The notes under the pieces were generated by a model. The model saw nothing but the letters and a program-made list of their open reading frames with translations. It was not told where the DNA came from and searched no databases. Below, in pieces: positions 44,278 to 51,918 of a stretch of DNA of 64,000 nt (position 1 is the stretch's first letter; every line of letters starts with the position of its first letter). Position numbers and translations under genes: made by a program. The DNA is from Nocardiopsis metallicus (GTDB lineage Bacteria; Actinomycetota; Actinomycetes; Streptosporangiales; Streptosporangiaceae). The stretch is from contig NZ_JACHDO010000001.1 of NCBI RefSeq assembly GCF_014201115.1, positions 5,332,001 through 5,396,000 on the forward strand. Reading direction: 5' to 3'.

Positions 44278-45991
44278 CCCCGGCTATTCAGCGGAATTGG
44301 GAGGACCGACCCCTGACAGCACGAAAGGTGCCCCTACCTGCAAAGATGTGACTGTCTAGGAAACATCACAGCAGAATCAGGAGCACCTTTCTGGTGCACG
44401 AGCCTACCTGGGACCACCGCCTGTCCGTGACCGCCAACAGCACCAACCTCGTCGGGCATGCCGGAGCCGTCCTGCTCCGCCAGCTCGCCGACCGCACCGG
44501 CCTCACCCGGGCCCTCGCCACAGCCTTGCCCACCAGCACCGCCAACGGCTGGCGGGACCGGGCCACCACCCTGGTCCACCTGGTCATCGCCATCGTGCTC
44601 GGCGCCCGCAACCTCTCCGAAGCCGAACGCCTGGGCCTGCACCACCGGCCCGTGTTCGGCCCACCCACTTCCGACTCCACCCTGCGCCGCGCCCTGAACG
44701 TCCTCGACGAGAGGGCCCTGGCGGCGATCGCCAAGGCCCGGCGGCAGATCCGCCGCCACGTGTGGACGCTGCTGCACCTGCGCCCCGGCGGGTTCCCCCA
44801 AGTGAAGGTCGCGGGCAAACCCCTGAAGGGATGGATCGTGCTGGACGCCGACGCCACGATCATCACCACCACCTCCAACAAGGAAGGGGCCGCACCCACC
44901 TTCAAGTCCAGTTTCGGGTTCCACCCCCTGGCCGCCTGGTGCGCCAACACCGGCGAGTGCCTGGCCATGCTGCTGCGCCCCGGCAACGCCGGAGCCAACA
45001 CCGCGAGCGACCACATCAACGTGCTCACCTGGGCCCTGGATCAGGTCCCCGGCTCTTCCCGGGCCAAGATCCTCGTCCGTATCGACGGAGCCGGCGCCAC
45101 CCACGACCTCCTCGAGTACCTGGAGAAGCTGAACACCAGCCGCAGGACGGTGCGCTTCACCGTCGGGTGGAAGATCACCACCGCGGACGAGGAGGCGATC
45201 GCGAAGATCCCCGAGAGCGCGTGGGAGAGCGCCGTGGACCAGAAAGGCGACCTCCAAGAGGGCTATGAGGTCGCCGAACTGACCGGGCTCAACACCCGCG
45301 AAGGCTGGCCCAAGGGGATGCGGCTCATCGTCCGCCGGGTACGCCCCTCCCGCCGCCACACCGCCAAGCTCACCGCCATGGAGAGGAAGACCGGTTGGCG
45401 CTACGCCATCTGCGCGACCAACATCAAGCGGATGCATCGGGTGCCGGGCTCCCACCAGGCCCAGTTTCTGGACGCGCTGCACCGAGACCACGCCGAGGTC
45501 GAGGATCGGGTGCGCACGAACAAGGCGATGGGGCTCGCGTTGTTGCCGTCATCGTCCTGGCAGGTCAACCAGGCGTGGGTGCTCGCGGCCAACCTGGCCG
45601 CGGATCTGGACGCCTGGCTGCGGTTGCTCACCCTGCACGATGCGGAGGACCTCGCGGATGCCGAGCCTGAGAGCATGCGGTTTCGGATCTACCACCTGCC
45701 CGCCCGTCTGGCCCGCCACGCCCGCCGCCGCTTCCTGCGTATCGAACGGTCCTGGCCCTGGGCGGAGGCGTTCACTACCTGCTGGCAGCGGTTGACCGCT
45801 CTGCCGACCCTCACCTGAGGATCGGGACCTGATCCGACGAGCAGCAGGAAGGAGGGAGCACGCAGTTCCGGGGTTCGTGGAGCCCGGCGCGCACCGCGGC
45901 GTCACGCGAGGGCTCGTTCCTGCCCGGACCAGGGACACCATGGGCGAAGTGCCGGATCAGAAGACGCGATCAGACCCCTGACGAATCCGGG
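44278..45991 (+). mobile_element. IS1380-family insertion sequence, copy 2 (1714 bp)
   Basis: It has the same ends and length as copy 1 but the opposite orientation. Flanks are TCAG on the left and CTGG on the right, so no target duplication survives; one side was rearranged after insertion. Confidence 0.88.
44394..45818 (+). CDS. IS1380-family transposase (copy 2)
   Basis: This 474-residue protein has the same translation as copy 1, with GTG start behind AGGAG and the catalytic segments WIVLDADATII and ILVRIDGAGATHDLL. It is intact. The identity of the two copies indicates recent transposition or gene conversion. Confidence 0.9.
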   Translation: MHEPTWDHRLSVTANSTNLVGHAGAVLLRQLADRTGLTRALATALPTSTANGWRDRATTLVHLVIAIVLGARNLSEAERLGLHHRPVFGPPTSDSTLRRALNVLDERALAAIAKARRQIRRHVWTLLHLRPGGFPQVKVAGKPLKGWIVLDADATIITTTSNKEGAAPTFKSSFGFHPLAAWCANTGECLAMLLRPGNAGANTASDHINVLTWALDQVPGSSRAKILVRIDGAGATHDLLEYLEKLNTSRRTVRFTVGWKITTADEEAIAKIPESAWESAVDQKGDLQEGYEVAELTGLNTREGWPKGMRLIVRRVRPSRRHTAKLTAMERKTGWRYAICATNIKRMHRVPGSHQAQFLDALHRDHAEVEDRVRTNKAMGLALLPSSSWQVNQAWVLAANLAADLDAWLRLLTLHDAEDLADAEPESMRFRIYHLPARLARHARRRFLRIERSWPWAEAFTTCWQRLTALPTLT

Positions 45992-46008
45992 CTGGACAAC
46001 CAATTCTC

Positions 46009-46308
46009 TCAGGGCGGGCCGGGGTTGAAAATGGCGTGGGTACCCACCCGACGCCAGATCACGTGCGGCTTTCCGGGGAAACGCTCCTCCCCGTACTCCC
46101 ACGTGGCTCGCCCGTCAGGGGCCCAGGTCATCTCGTAGACCCCCGGGGCACCCTGGACACCCTTGACCCGCAGGCCGGGCCGGAACTCCCCCTTCTGCAC
46201 GTCGGGAGCGAACTCGCCCGTGACCACGCGCCGAAAGCGCGCGACCTGCTCCCTGGTCAGCTTCTTGAAGTCCGCCTTGAAGCGGGGGGTGGTAGCGAAC
46301 GTGGCCAA
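46009..46308 (-). CDS. RelE/ParE-like toxin
   Basis: The 99-residue protein has a RelE-fold layout: two N-terminal helices (RFKADFKKLTREQVARFRRVV), a strand with LRVKGVQGAPGVYEMTWAPDG, then ATWEYGEERFPGKPHVIWRRVG. RelE toxins cleave mRNA in the ribosome; here a basic and aromatic surface is plausible, but catalytic residues cannot be fixed by eye. It starts seven bases after the stop of the upstream AbrB-like gene, so the pair is a toxin-antitoxin operon. Confidence 0.75.
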   Translation of the reverse strand: MATFATTPRFKADFKKLTREQVARFRRVVTGEFAPDVQKGEFRPGLRVKGVQGAPGVYEMTWAPDGRATWEYGEERFPGKPHVIWRRVGTHAIFNPGPP

Positions 46309-46315
46309 CTACTCT

Positions 46316-46618
46316 TCAGCGCTCCTGTTCAAGAGCGTCGAACATCGACTCCGCGTCCTCGAACTCCTCGGTGCGACCAGTGGCGATCTGCTCGCTGGCC
46401 TCCCGCTCTCCCTGCTGCCACTCCCGATCCCAGAACCAGGCCTGATCGGCCGGGACCACAGTCATGCCGCGCAGCACGACCTGTCCGTCCTCACCGATCT
46501 CGAACTCGACCTCGTCACCTTCGCGGATGTGCAGCGCCTCGGTGACCTCCCGAGGCAGGGTGAGCTGGTTCTTACGACGCATCACCGCACGTCGACGTCT
46601 CCCTTTCGTGTCGTGCAT
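46316..46618 (-). CDS. AbrB/MazE-like antitoxin
   Basis: GGGAGG seven bases before the ATG at 46618 fixes the start; the frame continues upstream without support. The 100-residue product has a swapped-hairpin AbrB domain (MRRKNQLTLPREVTEALHI, then GDEVEFEIGEDGQVVL) and an acidic C-terminal tail (RTEEFEDAESMFDALEQE) that would wrap the toxin. AbrB antitoxins usually repress their own operon, and a palindrome lies about 100 bases upstream. Confidence 0.82.
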   Translation of the reverse strand: MHDTKGRRRRAVMRRKNQLTLPREVTEALHIREGDEVEFEIGEDGQVVLRGMTVVPADQAWFWDREWQQGEREASEQIATGRTEEFEDAESMFDALEQER

Positions 46619-46715
46619 CGGTCGTCCTCCCGGCGGGGTAAGGGCCTTTCTGATGGGGCGTGCTCCAGGGGCTTCCCATCCCCGGAGACACACCTCGAGG
46701 ATACATCTGAAGGTA

Positions 46716-46732
46716 AGAAAGTACGACTTTCT
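46716..46732. promoter_or_regulatory. candidate operator of the toxin-antitoxin operon
   Basis: AGAAAGT and ACTTTCT form a perfect seven-base inverted repeat with a three-base centre, upstream of the leftward antitoxin gene. Confidence 0.5.
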
Positions 46733-46794
46733 GACGCGAGCGTCTCAGGTCTAGTCTCGTTTGACTCCTCGGGAGCCTGCCTCTGTGTCGATGG

Positions 46795-47310
46795 TTGAGC
46801 GCTTGGTGCCGGATGAGTTGGGGGAAACTGTTTCAGCAAGTAGCGCACGGAGCGCTCATCCGACCTCAGGACAACGGGCGGCGCAGATACGGCGACCGCA
46901 AGACGTTGGCCCCGGTCATCTTCGTGGCCACCACCGGCTCTTCGAGCCTTCCGAACCCGCTGCGGATCAACGTTTCACCGAGTGGGCACTGGAACCGGTC
47001 GAGGCCAAGCCGCACCGCCAAGCCCTGCACGAACTCGGTGCCCACAGCGAACTGGACTGGTGATGGCGCACCGCCAGCCTGGTCAACATGCACGCCCTCA
47101 AAGAAGGACCTAACGAGTTCGAACTCTGTCGATCGAGGCAAGAAGAGGCCAAAGATCCACTTGATCACCGAACGGCCCGGAGCGCTCTCGGCCATGGGGA
47201 CTAAGGGGCGAACCTGCATGACAGCCAGGCCTTGCAACCCTTTGATACGCGGCACACCCCTCTCCGAAATCGGGGCCATCAGGTTCGCAGCAGGCATCTA
47301 GGTAAATTTT
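46795..47310 (+). pseudogene. decayed IS5-family transposase
   Basis: Pieces in different frames match an IS402/IS1647-like transposase: HRQALHELGAHSELDW, then NSVDRGKKRPKIHLITERPG, then PLIRGTPLSEIG. Several frameshifts and a missing C-terminal half make it inactive. No clear ends are seen. Bases 47311-47449 show nothing further. Confidence 0.6.
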
Positions 47311-47449
47311 TTTCTGGCTCCCTCTATGGGCCAGGTCTGACCACATACTCTGCCCATAAACGATCCGAAGATCGGGCCTGGGTCACGCCCCTTGAATCAG
47401 GTCCGGGCCTCGCCCAACAGGCCATGGACCTGGTGCAAGGGTCAGATCA

Positions 47450-47634
47450 TGGTAGCTTCATCTGCTTGGTACAAACCAAGCAGAGGACTTAGGAAGAGGC
47501 CCTGGCACGCGCCCGGCACAAACCTTCCGGCACGAGGGCTCACAGGGTAACCCACCATGACACGGCGAACCCATCCTGACCATATAAAATGGCATAAAAG
47601 GGTACCTGATAACATGATGCAATATTGAACCATG
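47450..47634 (+). repeat. right end of element 1
   Basis: This stretch is homologous to the right end of element 2 (50183-50373). It contains the ten-base inverted repeat TCTGCTTGGT/ACCAAGCAGA (47461-47484), GGCACAAACCTTCCGG, ATAAAATGG and GATGCAATATTGAACC next to the att core. The GCTTGGTACAAA motif is the inverse of one in both left ends, so these may be arm-type recombinase sites. Confidence 0.65.
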
Positions 47635-47697
47635 CTGCTAATGCGGTTAGGGGGCAACCCCTTCATGGGTTCAAATCCCATATCCTCCGCGCTCTGA
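47635..47697 (+). repeat. attachment-site core, copy 2
   Basis: Nearly identical to the tRNA-Ser 3' segment 23191-23253, without the 5' half of the tRNA. It marks the right junction of element 1 and the left junction of element 2. Confidence 0.9.
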
Positions 47698-47739
47698 CCT
47701 GGGGCTTCTCGCATCGTGAAAGTGAGAGAAGCCCCAGGT
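47697..47739. terminator. second copy of the att-adjacent hairpin
   Basis: Same perfect 14-pair stem as 23253-23295. Confidence 0.7.
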
Positions 47740-48014
47740 CTTCTCATGTTCAGGGGTCCACTGGCACAGGATCCGTGTCAGGTACACACGCCCGTCGCCC
47801 ACGGCCCCCAACCCTGGCCGCTGAGCTGCGAGAACGAGCCTTCGGGCGACCTGGGCCCGAGAGTGCCGCAGAAGGCATGCGGCGCCAACCGGCGAAACCC
47901 AGCACGCCCGACAGCCCCAACCCGGCTGGATCCAGGTGGGCTTGTACCAAGCGAGAGTGACTGGCGTCACATAAAATGGGCTCGTCTTGTCACTGGGTGT
48001 AGCGGCCAGCGGGG
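47740..48014. repeat. left end of element 2, repeated from element 1
   Basis: Continues the match to 23296-23565, including TTGTACCAAGC at 47942-47952 and the CATAAAATGGGCTCG stretch. No gene is seen. Confidence 0.7.
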
Positions 48015-48082
48015 CTTAACCCTGGATCTTGGACACGCTGGACCCGACAGGCGTCGGGAGGAAGCGAGAATCAGGGCATGGC

Positions 48083-48420
48083 CCGGACGTCTTGGCGGAC
48101 GAGACGTTCGACCCCACCAAAGACGGAGGCCCAAACCCCCACCAGCCGCATGTGCGCATTGTCGGACGGGATTCGAACGGGCCATGGATCCCTTCCCGCA
48201 TCGGAACCGTGACTCGGGAGCACGCAGAACCCGAAGTCGACGAGAACGATCAGGCCACGGTTCCCGACAGTCCGTTCGACCACCTCCTCCGGACCTTCCC
48301 CCGGTATGCGCTCGATCGACTACGACGGCGAGTTCCCGGATCCCGATGAAGACGCTCCAGCGATCCTCGACGAAGAATTCACCTGGACCTGCCGTCAACT
48401 GTGCGGCCAGGGTCCGATTG
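48083..48420 (+). pseudogene. decayed copy of the jetD-adjacent acidic gene
   Basis: The frame reads VLADETFDPTKDGGPNPHQPHVRIVG and on to VDENDQATVPDSPFDHLL, matching the gene at 43548 residue by residue with few changes. It lacks the first ~10 codons, shifts frame near 48300, and continues in another frame (AILDEEFTWTCRQLCGQ) to a lost stop. The homology includes the downstream spacer to about 48600. Confidence 0.75.
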
Positions 48421-48635
48421 AGGCCTGGACAGGCGGGATCAGATGACCCGCCTTGCCGGGAGCCCTCACCTGCTGGCGACGCCACAGCCCATATCGCCCC
48501 CACGAGGTCTTCCATCCGCACACGTCAGTCGTGTACCGAACTGGGCCAAGGCGCACCAGACTCGCACCAAACCGGCCCAAGCCCGACCCAGGGCAAGCCA
48601 GCGATGGAACAGGGTTTCGTTTTTTTCGATTAAGG

Positions 48636-48641
48636 TAGAAT
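48636..48641 (+). promoter_or_regulatory. -10 element placed for a leaderless transcript
   Basis: TAGAAT ends six bases before the ATG at 48648, so transcription would start at or near the ATG. No Shine-Dalgarno sequence is present. Confidence 0.5.
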
Positions 48642-48647
48642 GGCGCT

Positions 48648-49115
48648 ATGGCGATGACACTGCGGGAACGAACGGTCCTTCCACCCGACGACCGGTCCGA
48701 GCTGACCAGACTCGCTCGTGACCTGACCGACGACCGCCGACCACGCGCGCGGCTCATCGGCCCGGACGGCTCGAAAATCGATGTCCCCGAGGAACTCTAC
48801 GGAGTCCTGCGGGACGTCGTGGCAGCGCTTTCCCAGGGGTTGGCGATCTCCATCGCTCCGCACAACACCATGCTGACCACGCAGGAGGCGGCTGATCTAC
48901 TCAGTATTTCCCGCCCCACCCTGGTCAGGCTCCTGAGCGAGGGCGAGATCCCCTTCAGCATGCGGGGGCGGCATCGTCGGGTACTCCTCCGCGATGTCCT
49001 GGACTACCAGGAGCGCACCCGGCAGGAGCGGGAGCAGGTCCTGGACCAGTTGGCGGTCGATGCCGAGGAAACGGGCCTGTACGACGTGACCTCCACCCCT
49101 GAAAACACCAGGTGA
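48648..49115 (+). CDS. excisionase-fold HTH antitoxin
   Basis: This 155-residue protein has an excisionase-type winged HTH: NTMLTTQEAADLLSISRPTLVRLL, then GEIPFSMRGRHRRVLLRDVLDY. The N-terminal 75 residues are acidic and helical, and the C-terminal tail (ERTRQEREQVLDQLAVDAEETG) is a likely toxin-binding helix. Followed after 12 bases by a PIN gene, it is best read as the antitoxin and repressor of that pair. A role as excisionase for element 2 is an alternative, given its place within that element. Confidence 0.8.
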   Translation: MAMTLRERTVLPPDDRSELTRLARDLTDDRRPRARLIGPDGSKIDVPEELYGVLRDVVAALSQGLAISIAPHNTMLTTQEAADLLSISRPTLVRLLSEGEIPFSMRGRHRRVLLRDVLDYQERTRQEREQVLDQLAVDAEETGLYDVTSTPENTR

Positions 49116-49127
49116 GAGTGGCAGGCA

Positions 49128-49679
49128 GTGGCTTTTCCCGCCTTTCTCGACACCTGTGTGCTCTATCCCGCGTACCTGTGCGACACCCTCCTACGGCTCG
49201 CGGCCGCCGGAGCGTACCGCCCCCTGTGGTCTGCCGACGTGCTTGACGAGCTCAGCCGCAACGTCGCCAAGCGGGGCATCGCAGCGGACAAGGTCGAACG
49301 CAGGATCACCCAGATGAACCGCGCCTTCCCCGACGCGACGGTGCACGGCTACGAGACACTGATCGACGGCATGAAGAACGACCCCAAGGACCGGCACGTC
49401 CTCGCTGGCGCCGTCCGAGCAAACGCCGAGGTCATCGTTACCTTCAACACGAAGGACTTCCCGGACACGGCGCTCAACCCCTACGACGTCCTGGCCGTGC
49501 ACCCGGACGACTTCCTTCTCGATCAACTCGACCTCTACCCGGGACTGACGCTCGGCGTTCTGGAGAAACAGGCTGCCTCCTACCGCCGCGAACCGACGAC
49601 CGTTCCCGGAGTGCTCGCCCTGCTGGAGCGAACCGGCGTACCCCAGTTCGCCGCCGAAGTCCGCCGACACCTGCGCTGA
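49128..49679 (+). CDS. PIN-domain toxin
   Basis: The 183-residue protein has PIN acidic residues in order: FLDTCVLYPAYLCD (first Asp), SADVLDELSRN (Glu), KNDPKDRHVLAGAVRA (Asp pair) and VTFNTKDFPD (last Asp). This pattern is that of VapC-like or COG2454-type RNases. The GTG start is supported by an AGGCA sequence only. Pairing with the excisionase-fold gene is common for this PIN subgroup. Confidence 0.85.
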   Translation: MAFPAFLDTCVLYPAYLCDTLLRLAAAGAYRPLWSADVLDELSRNVAKRGIAADKVERRITQMNRAFPDATVHGYETLIDGMKNDPKDRHVLAGAVRANAEVIVTFNTKDFPDTALNPYDVLAVHPDDFLLDQLDLYPGLTLGVLEKQAASYRREPTTVPGVLALLERTGVPQFAAEVRRHLR

Positions 49680-49818
49680 GCACTCCGAGGCACGAATTCG
49701 CATCGCCACGAACACCCGTGGAGTCCGACTCCGTTTTTCGATGAAGAATTTGGGAGCGACGAGGAACAAGATGCTGGTTTGGAGCACCCAAGACACCCGC
49801 TACGAAATAGCTCCAAGG

Positions 49819-49880
49819 GGTGCTGCTGGGCTGGATCTACTCATGTGGCACGCACCATAGACCGTTCCCCCAGCAGCACC
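49819..49880. repeat. 12-base inverted repeat with 38-base loop
   Basis: GGTGCTGCTGGG (49819-49830) pairs with CCCAGCAGCACC (49869-49880), 140 bases after the PIN gene. It could be an RNA structure or a remnant IS end. The stretch 49680-49930 holds no supported gene. Confidence 0.45.
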
Positions 49881-49930
49881 TACCTGACACGAGTTAACGA
49901 AGAACTACTGCTGTTTCTGGTACCCGATCA

Positions 49931-50257
49931 TCAGTTGATCTCCCTGAAAGCTCGGTCGAGCACGTCCGCAGGATAGGTGTCAACTGACCCAAACCCGGCG
50001 TCCTGGCAGGGAACCGGCTGCTCCCCTCGTGCGCGCATGAGCGCCCCCGCCCGAGTCCCGGCCTTGATGAGGTGGGGACGGTTGGTTGGGTGACCATGGA
50101 GCTTGGCGTAGGCAAGGGCTGTGAACCAGTCGTAGCGACCTTCGACAGCAGCGGGCTTTGGCTCGATGCCCTGTTGGGCTTCTCGTGGTAGCTTCATCTG
50201 CTTGGTACAAATCAAGCAGATACCTTGGCCAGAGTTCCTGGCACGAGCCTGGCACAA
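49931..50257 (-). CDS. unrecognised ORF or gene fragment
   Basis: The C-terminal 80 codons look coding: EGRYDWFTALAYAKLHGHPT, NRPHLIKAGTRAGALMRARG and VDTYPADVLDRAFREIN. The N-terminal part overlaps the conserved right end of element 2 and is probably not genuine, so this may be a 3' fragment of a larger gene cut by element insertion. No family is recognised. Confidence 0.3.
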   Translation of the reverse strand: MCQARARNSGQGICLICTKQMKLPREAQQGIEPKPAAVEGRYDWFTALAYAKLHGHPTNRPHLIKAGTRAGALMRARGEQPVPCQDAGFGSVDTYPADVLDRAFREIN

Positions 50258-50373
50258 ACCTTCCGGAACGAGGGTTCACAGGGCATCGCATCATGACACG
50301 GTGAATCCCTCCTGGCCTTATCAAATGGCACCACAGGGCACCTGAAAACAGGATGCAATATTGAACCATCGCG
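50183..50373 (+). repeat. right end of element 2
   Basis: Homologous to 47450-47634, including GCTTGGTACAAA (50200-50211), GGCACAAACCTTCCGG and GATGCAATATTGAACC just before the att core. Confidence 0.65.
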
Positions 50374-50436
50374 CTGCTAATGCGGTTAGGGGGCAACCCC
50401 TTCATGGGTTCAAATCCCATATCCTCCGCGCTCTGA
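50374..50436 (+). repeat. attachment-site core, copy 3 (attR of the tandem array)
   Basis: Third near-identical copy of the tRNA-Ser 3' segment. Beyond it the sequence differs from the two element left ends, suggesting that the host, or an older element, begins here. Confidence 0.88.
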
Positions 50437-50437
50437 A

Positions 50438-50468
50438 CTGGGGCTTTCCGCACTGCGGAAGGCCCCAG
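50438..50468. terminator. hairpin after att copy 3
   Basis: A 15-pair stem with one mismatch (50438-50452 with 50454-50468, minimal loop) followed by T-rich sequence. It may be the original terminator of the tRNA gene. Confidence 0.6.
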
Positions 50469-50571
50469 GTTTCTTTATGTGGCCGCTCAGCACGCACCGC
50501 GCGCACGCACACCTCCCAGGGTCACCGCTGTCGACGGAATCCGGGGGACTGTCGCGCCGTACTCCTTCACT

Positions 50572-51554
50572 GAGGTTTTCTCAGCGAAATGATCTCTGCG
50601 GAGCAGGGTGATTTTCGGATCCCCGCCGGGCCGGACGAGTGGCACCTGGATGCGAGCAGACGTAAAGCCCCTGGTAGGACAGGTCTCACCACAAGATCAT
50701 GTCCGTAACCACCAGAGGCTTCACGTTGGTCACCTATTCTGCCACCCTCGACGTCCCACGCCACATCGTCGAGTTCCTCGCCCGACACCTGGCCGCCCAC
50801 CGCCGAAGCATCGCCACTCCGAAGGGCTCACGGGCACTCGGGCCGTTCCGCCAAGCGGTGCTGGTGCTGCGCTGGTTCCGTGAGCGCGGCTGTGTGCACT
50901 GCCTGGCCCGTGACGCCGGAATCTCCCAGGCCACCAGCTACCGCTACCTACACGAAGGCATCGACGTCCTCGCCGGCCAGGCCCCCGACCTGCACGAAGT
51001 CTTGGCCAATTGCCACAACGAAGGGATAGCGCGCGTAGTCTTGGACGGCACGCTGATCGCCTCCGACCGCCTCGCGGGCGTCCGCGAGAACGGCAACGAC
51101 CTGTGGTTCAGCCAAAAACACAAGGCCTTCGGCGGCAACATCCAGTTCCTATCCGCACCGGACGGCACCCCGCTGTGGGTCTCCGCAGTCGAGCCCGGAT
51201 CCACCCCCGACATCACCGCCGCCCGCCTCCACGCCCTGCCCGCCCTGTACAAGGCAGCGGCCGAGGGCCTGCCCACCCTGGCTGACAAGGGCTACCAAGG
51301 CGCCGGTATCGGCGTGCACACCCCCATCAAGCGCCCTACGGGCCAGGGCGAAGGGGCTCTGCACGTGGACACACGGATGTATAACGCGCTGTTGCGGCAC
51401 GTGCGTGCGCTCGGTGAGCGCACCGCCGCCGAACTCAAGGAGCGCTGGCGGACGCTGAAGTACGTCACGCTTAGCCCGAGCCGGATCGGAGACATCGCCC
51501 GTGCGGCTCTTGTCCTCAACAGGCAGTGGAAATGATCTTCGCTGAGAAAACCTC
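50572..51554 (+). mobile_element. IS5-family insertion sequence, copy B (983 bp)
   Basis: Same ends as copy A, with ACT duplicated at 50569-50571 and 51555-51557. It is oriented opposite to copy A. Confidence 0.88.
50699..51535 (+). CDS. IS5-family DDE transposase (copy B)
   Basis: Same 278-residue translation as copy A, intact from ATG 50699, with the catalytic VVLDGTLIASDR and PGSTPDITAAR segments. Confidence 0.88.
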   Translation: MSVTTRGFTLVTYSATLDVPRHIVEFLARHLAAHRRSIATPKGSRALGPFRQAVLVLRWFRERGCVHCLARDAGISQATSYRYLHEGIDVLAGQAPDLHEVLANCHNEGIARVVLDGTLIASDRLAGVRENGNDLWFSQKHKAFGGNIQFLSAPDGTPLWVSAVEPGSTPDITAARLHALPALYKAAAEGLPTLADKGYQGAGIGVHTPIKRPTGQGEGALHVDTRMYNALLRHVRALGERTAAELKERWRTLKYVTLSPSRIGDIARAALVLNRQWK

Positions 51555-51557
51555 ACT

Positions 51558-51653
51558 GGAACGACGGGGCCGCATTCGTGTCAGCAGTGACCGGGGCAAG
51601 ATCTGGATCGGTGGACGAGCCGAGATCGTCCTCTCAGGATCTGCCGTCCTGTG
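51558..51653 (+). pseudogene. possible PhzF-family C-terminal fragment
   Basis: The frame ERRGRIRVSSDRGKIWIGG followed by AEIVLSGSAVL and a stop resembles the last strands of PhzF epimerase-like proteins (GRPSRxxV and VGGxAxxVxxG). Nothing upstream of the IS clearly continues it. The rest of 51654-51768 shows no gene. Confidence 0.35.
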
Positions 51654-51768
51654 ATGGTTCGTGCCCGGTGTTGAACAGACTGCCGAAGCCTGTACCCAGA
51701 TCATCGCGGGGTCGCCCGGTCAGCAGGTGATCCAGCTGCCACAGCCTGTTTCCGCCACACAGGGAACC

Positions 51769-51822
51769 GCTGATGCGATGAGGGGCCAACCCCTTCACGG
51801 GCCCAAATCCCCTATCCTCCGC
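51769..51822 (+). repeat. decayed fourth copy of the tRNA-Ser 3' segment
   Basis: CAACCCCTTCACGGGCCCAA and CCTATCCTCCGC align with the att core with scattered substitutions that would break tRNA pairing. It suggests an older integration event. Confidence 0.65.
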
Positions 51823-51918
51823 CGACGAGAAGGAGTTCCCGCCCCACGTGGCGGGGCCCTTTCACCGTGGCCGGTCCCGGTGGTCTTTCGGAGGCGGCCT
51901 CAGGGGTAGGTGGTCGGC

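Noticed and set aside
49779..49976. Short open frame after the PIN gene
   Set aside because: There is no Shine-Dalgarno sequence, composition is not coding-like, and it crosses an inverted repeat.
47635..50436. Possible extra tRNA genes at the repeated tRNA-like sequences
   Set aside because: Copies 2 and 3 lack the acceptor 5' strand, D-arm and 5' half of the anticodon stem; they are att half-sites.
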